Below, piece by piece: positions 4,913 to 5,212 of a stretch of 5,212 nucleotides of DNA. Every line of letters begins with the position of its first letter. Positions within the stretch are counted from its first letter, which is position 1. Where the stretch lies: positions 1 through 5,212 of the forward strand of contig JAQXNQ010000205.1 of the NCBI GenBank assembly GCA_029098085.1. Direction: 5' to 3'. Both the position numbers and the translations under genes were made by a program. Source of the DNA: Oscillospiraceae bacterium (lineage in GTDB: Bacteria; Bacillota; Clostridia; Oscillospirales; Ruminococcaceae). The notes under the pieces were generated by a model. It had not been told where the DNA came from, did not search any database, and saw only the letters and a program-made list of their open reading frames with translations.

Positions 4913-5212
4913 TAAAGTTTTACTCGATTTTTTTCAAAAAATCGCGGGTCCTCGACACGGCCTTCGGCCTTAGTCTGGCAGAGCCCGTGTCGCCTCGGTA
5001 TGACCTTCGGTCAAACCTTCCGCAGAGCGCGAAATCCTGCTCCTCCGCGCCCGGCGCGGACAATCAAGACAAAAAGCGCGGCCCGCAGGCCGCAAGATTC
5101 CCCTCAGAGACCCCATGCCCGCTTCCAGCGGGCATACACTTTTCTCGCTTTTTGTGCAACTTTTTTTGAAAACCACTTTTTCGACAGTCTGAAGCCGCTG
5201 CACGGGAACATC
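4913..5212. repeat. Right copy of the ~300-bp flanking inverted repeat
   Basis: This is the reverse complement of 1-299, with the same set of small hairpins and only two differences. It lies downstream of the acetyltransferase gene, in the same orientation relative to that gene as the left copy is to the URO-D-like gene. A 77-codon minus-strand frame (4970-5203) runs through it, but the left copy breaks that frame by one base and no ribosome binding site precedes it, so I do not call a gene. Confidence 0.95.
5177..5198 (-). repeat. Outer terminal-repeat motif of the right copy
   Basis: Read on the minus strand this is GCGGCTTCAG, AC, TGTCGA, AAAA, identical to 15-36. The 17 bases from 5192 to 5208 also repeat 4835-4851 in direct orientation, that is, the left arm of the terminator-like hairpin. 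A second such hairpin may therefore begin here and continue past the window edge. Confidence 0.6.

Noticed and set aside
1..5212. CRISPR array, tRNA, rRNA, or insertion sequence with a transposase
   Set aside because: No regularly spaced repeats, no tRNA-like cloverleaf with conserved loops, no rRNA segments, and no transposase or integrase frame in the window. The flanking repeat is therefore not called an insertion sequence.

Overview
The window is 5.2 kb of GC-rich bacterial DNA with strong AGGAGG-type ribosome binding sites, short intergenic gaps and many codons ending in G or C. These traits, together with the mix of protein families, suggest a gut Clostridia (Oscillospiraceae/Ruminococcaceae-like) chromosome or a metagenomic contig from one. 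That placement is an inference; the window contains no phylogenetic marker.

The layout is a four-gene carbohydrate-type locus enclosed by a long inverted repeat. Bases 1-299 and 4913-5212 are near-perfect reverse complements, differing only by one substitution and one single-base indel in about 300 positions, and they sit exactly at the two ends of the window. Inside them lie: a minus-strand uroporphyrinogen-decarboxylase (URO-D/MtaA) superfamily gene (425-1480); a compact divergent promoter region (about 1481-1632); and a plus-strand gene row made of an AraC-family regulator (1633-2478), a GH36-type alpha-galactosidase-like glycosidase (2540-4297) and a GNAT acetyltransferase (4312-4833). 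The bases 1-424 and 4834-5212 hold no credible gene. They are filled by the repeat, its inner flanks and a GC-rich hairpin directly after each terminal gene.

How the parts may work together: the AraC regulator lies between the URO-D-like gene and the glycosidase. The divergent promoters overlap at their -35 boxes, and a 13-position direct repeat with a 21-bp period covers the regulator's own promoter, as expected for an AraC-type operator. The glycosidase has its own extended -10 promoter at the end of the regulator gene, and the acetyltransferase follows 14 bp later, so those two probably share a transcript. The simplest reading is a sugar-responsive alpha-galactoside utilisation locus with an associated methyltransferase-like protein of unknown substrate. 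No transporter or corrinoid protein is present.

The least explained part is the flanking repeat. Each copy follows the 3' end of a gene in the same relative orientation, is preceded by a terminator-like hairpin, is packed with small hairpins, and has roughly 20-bp ends related to each other as inverted repeats (core GCGGCTTCAG-NN-TGTCGA). This looks like a non-coding, MITE-like or 3'-tail repeat family. I do not recognise it as a named family.
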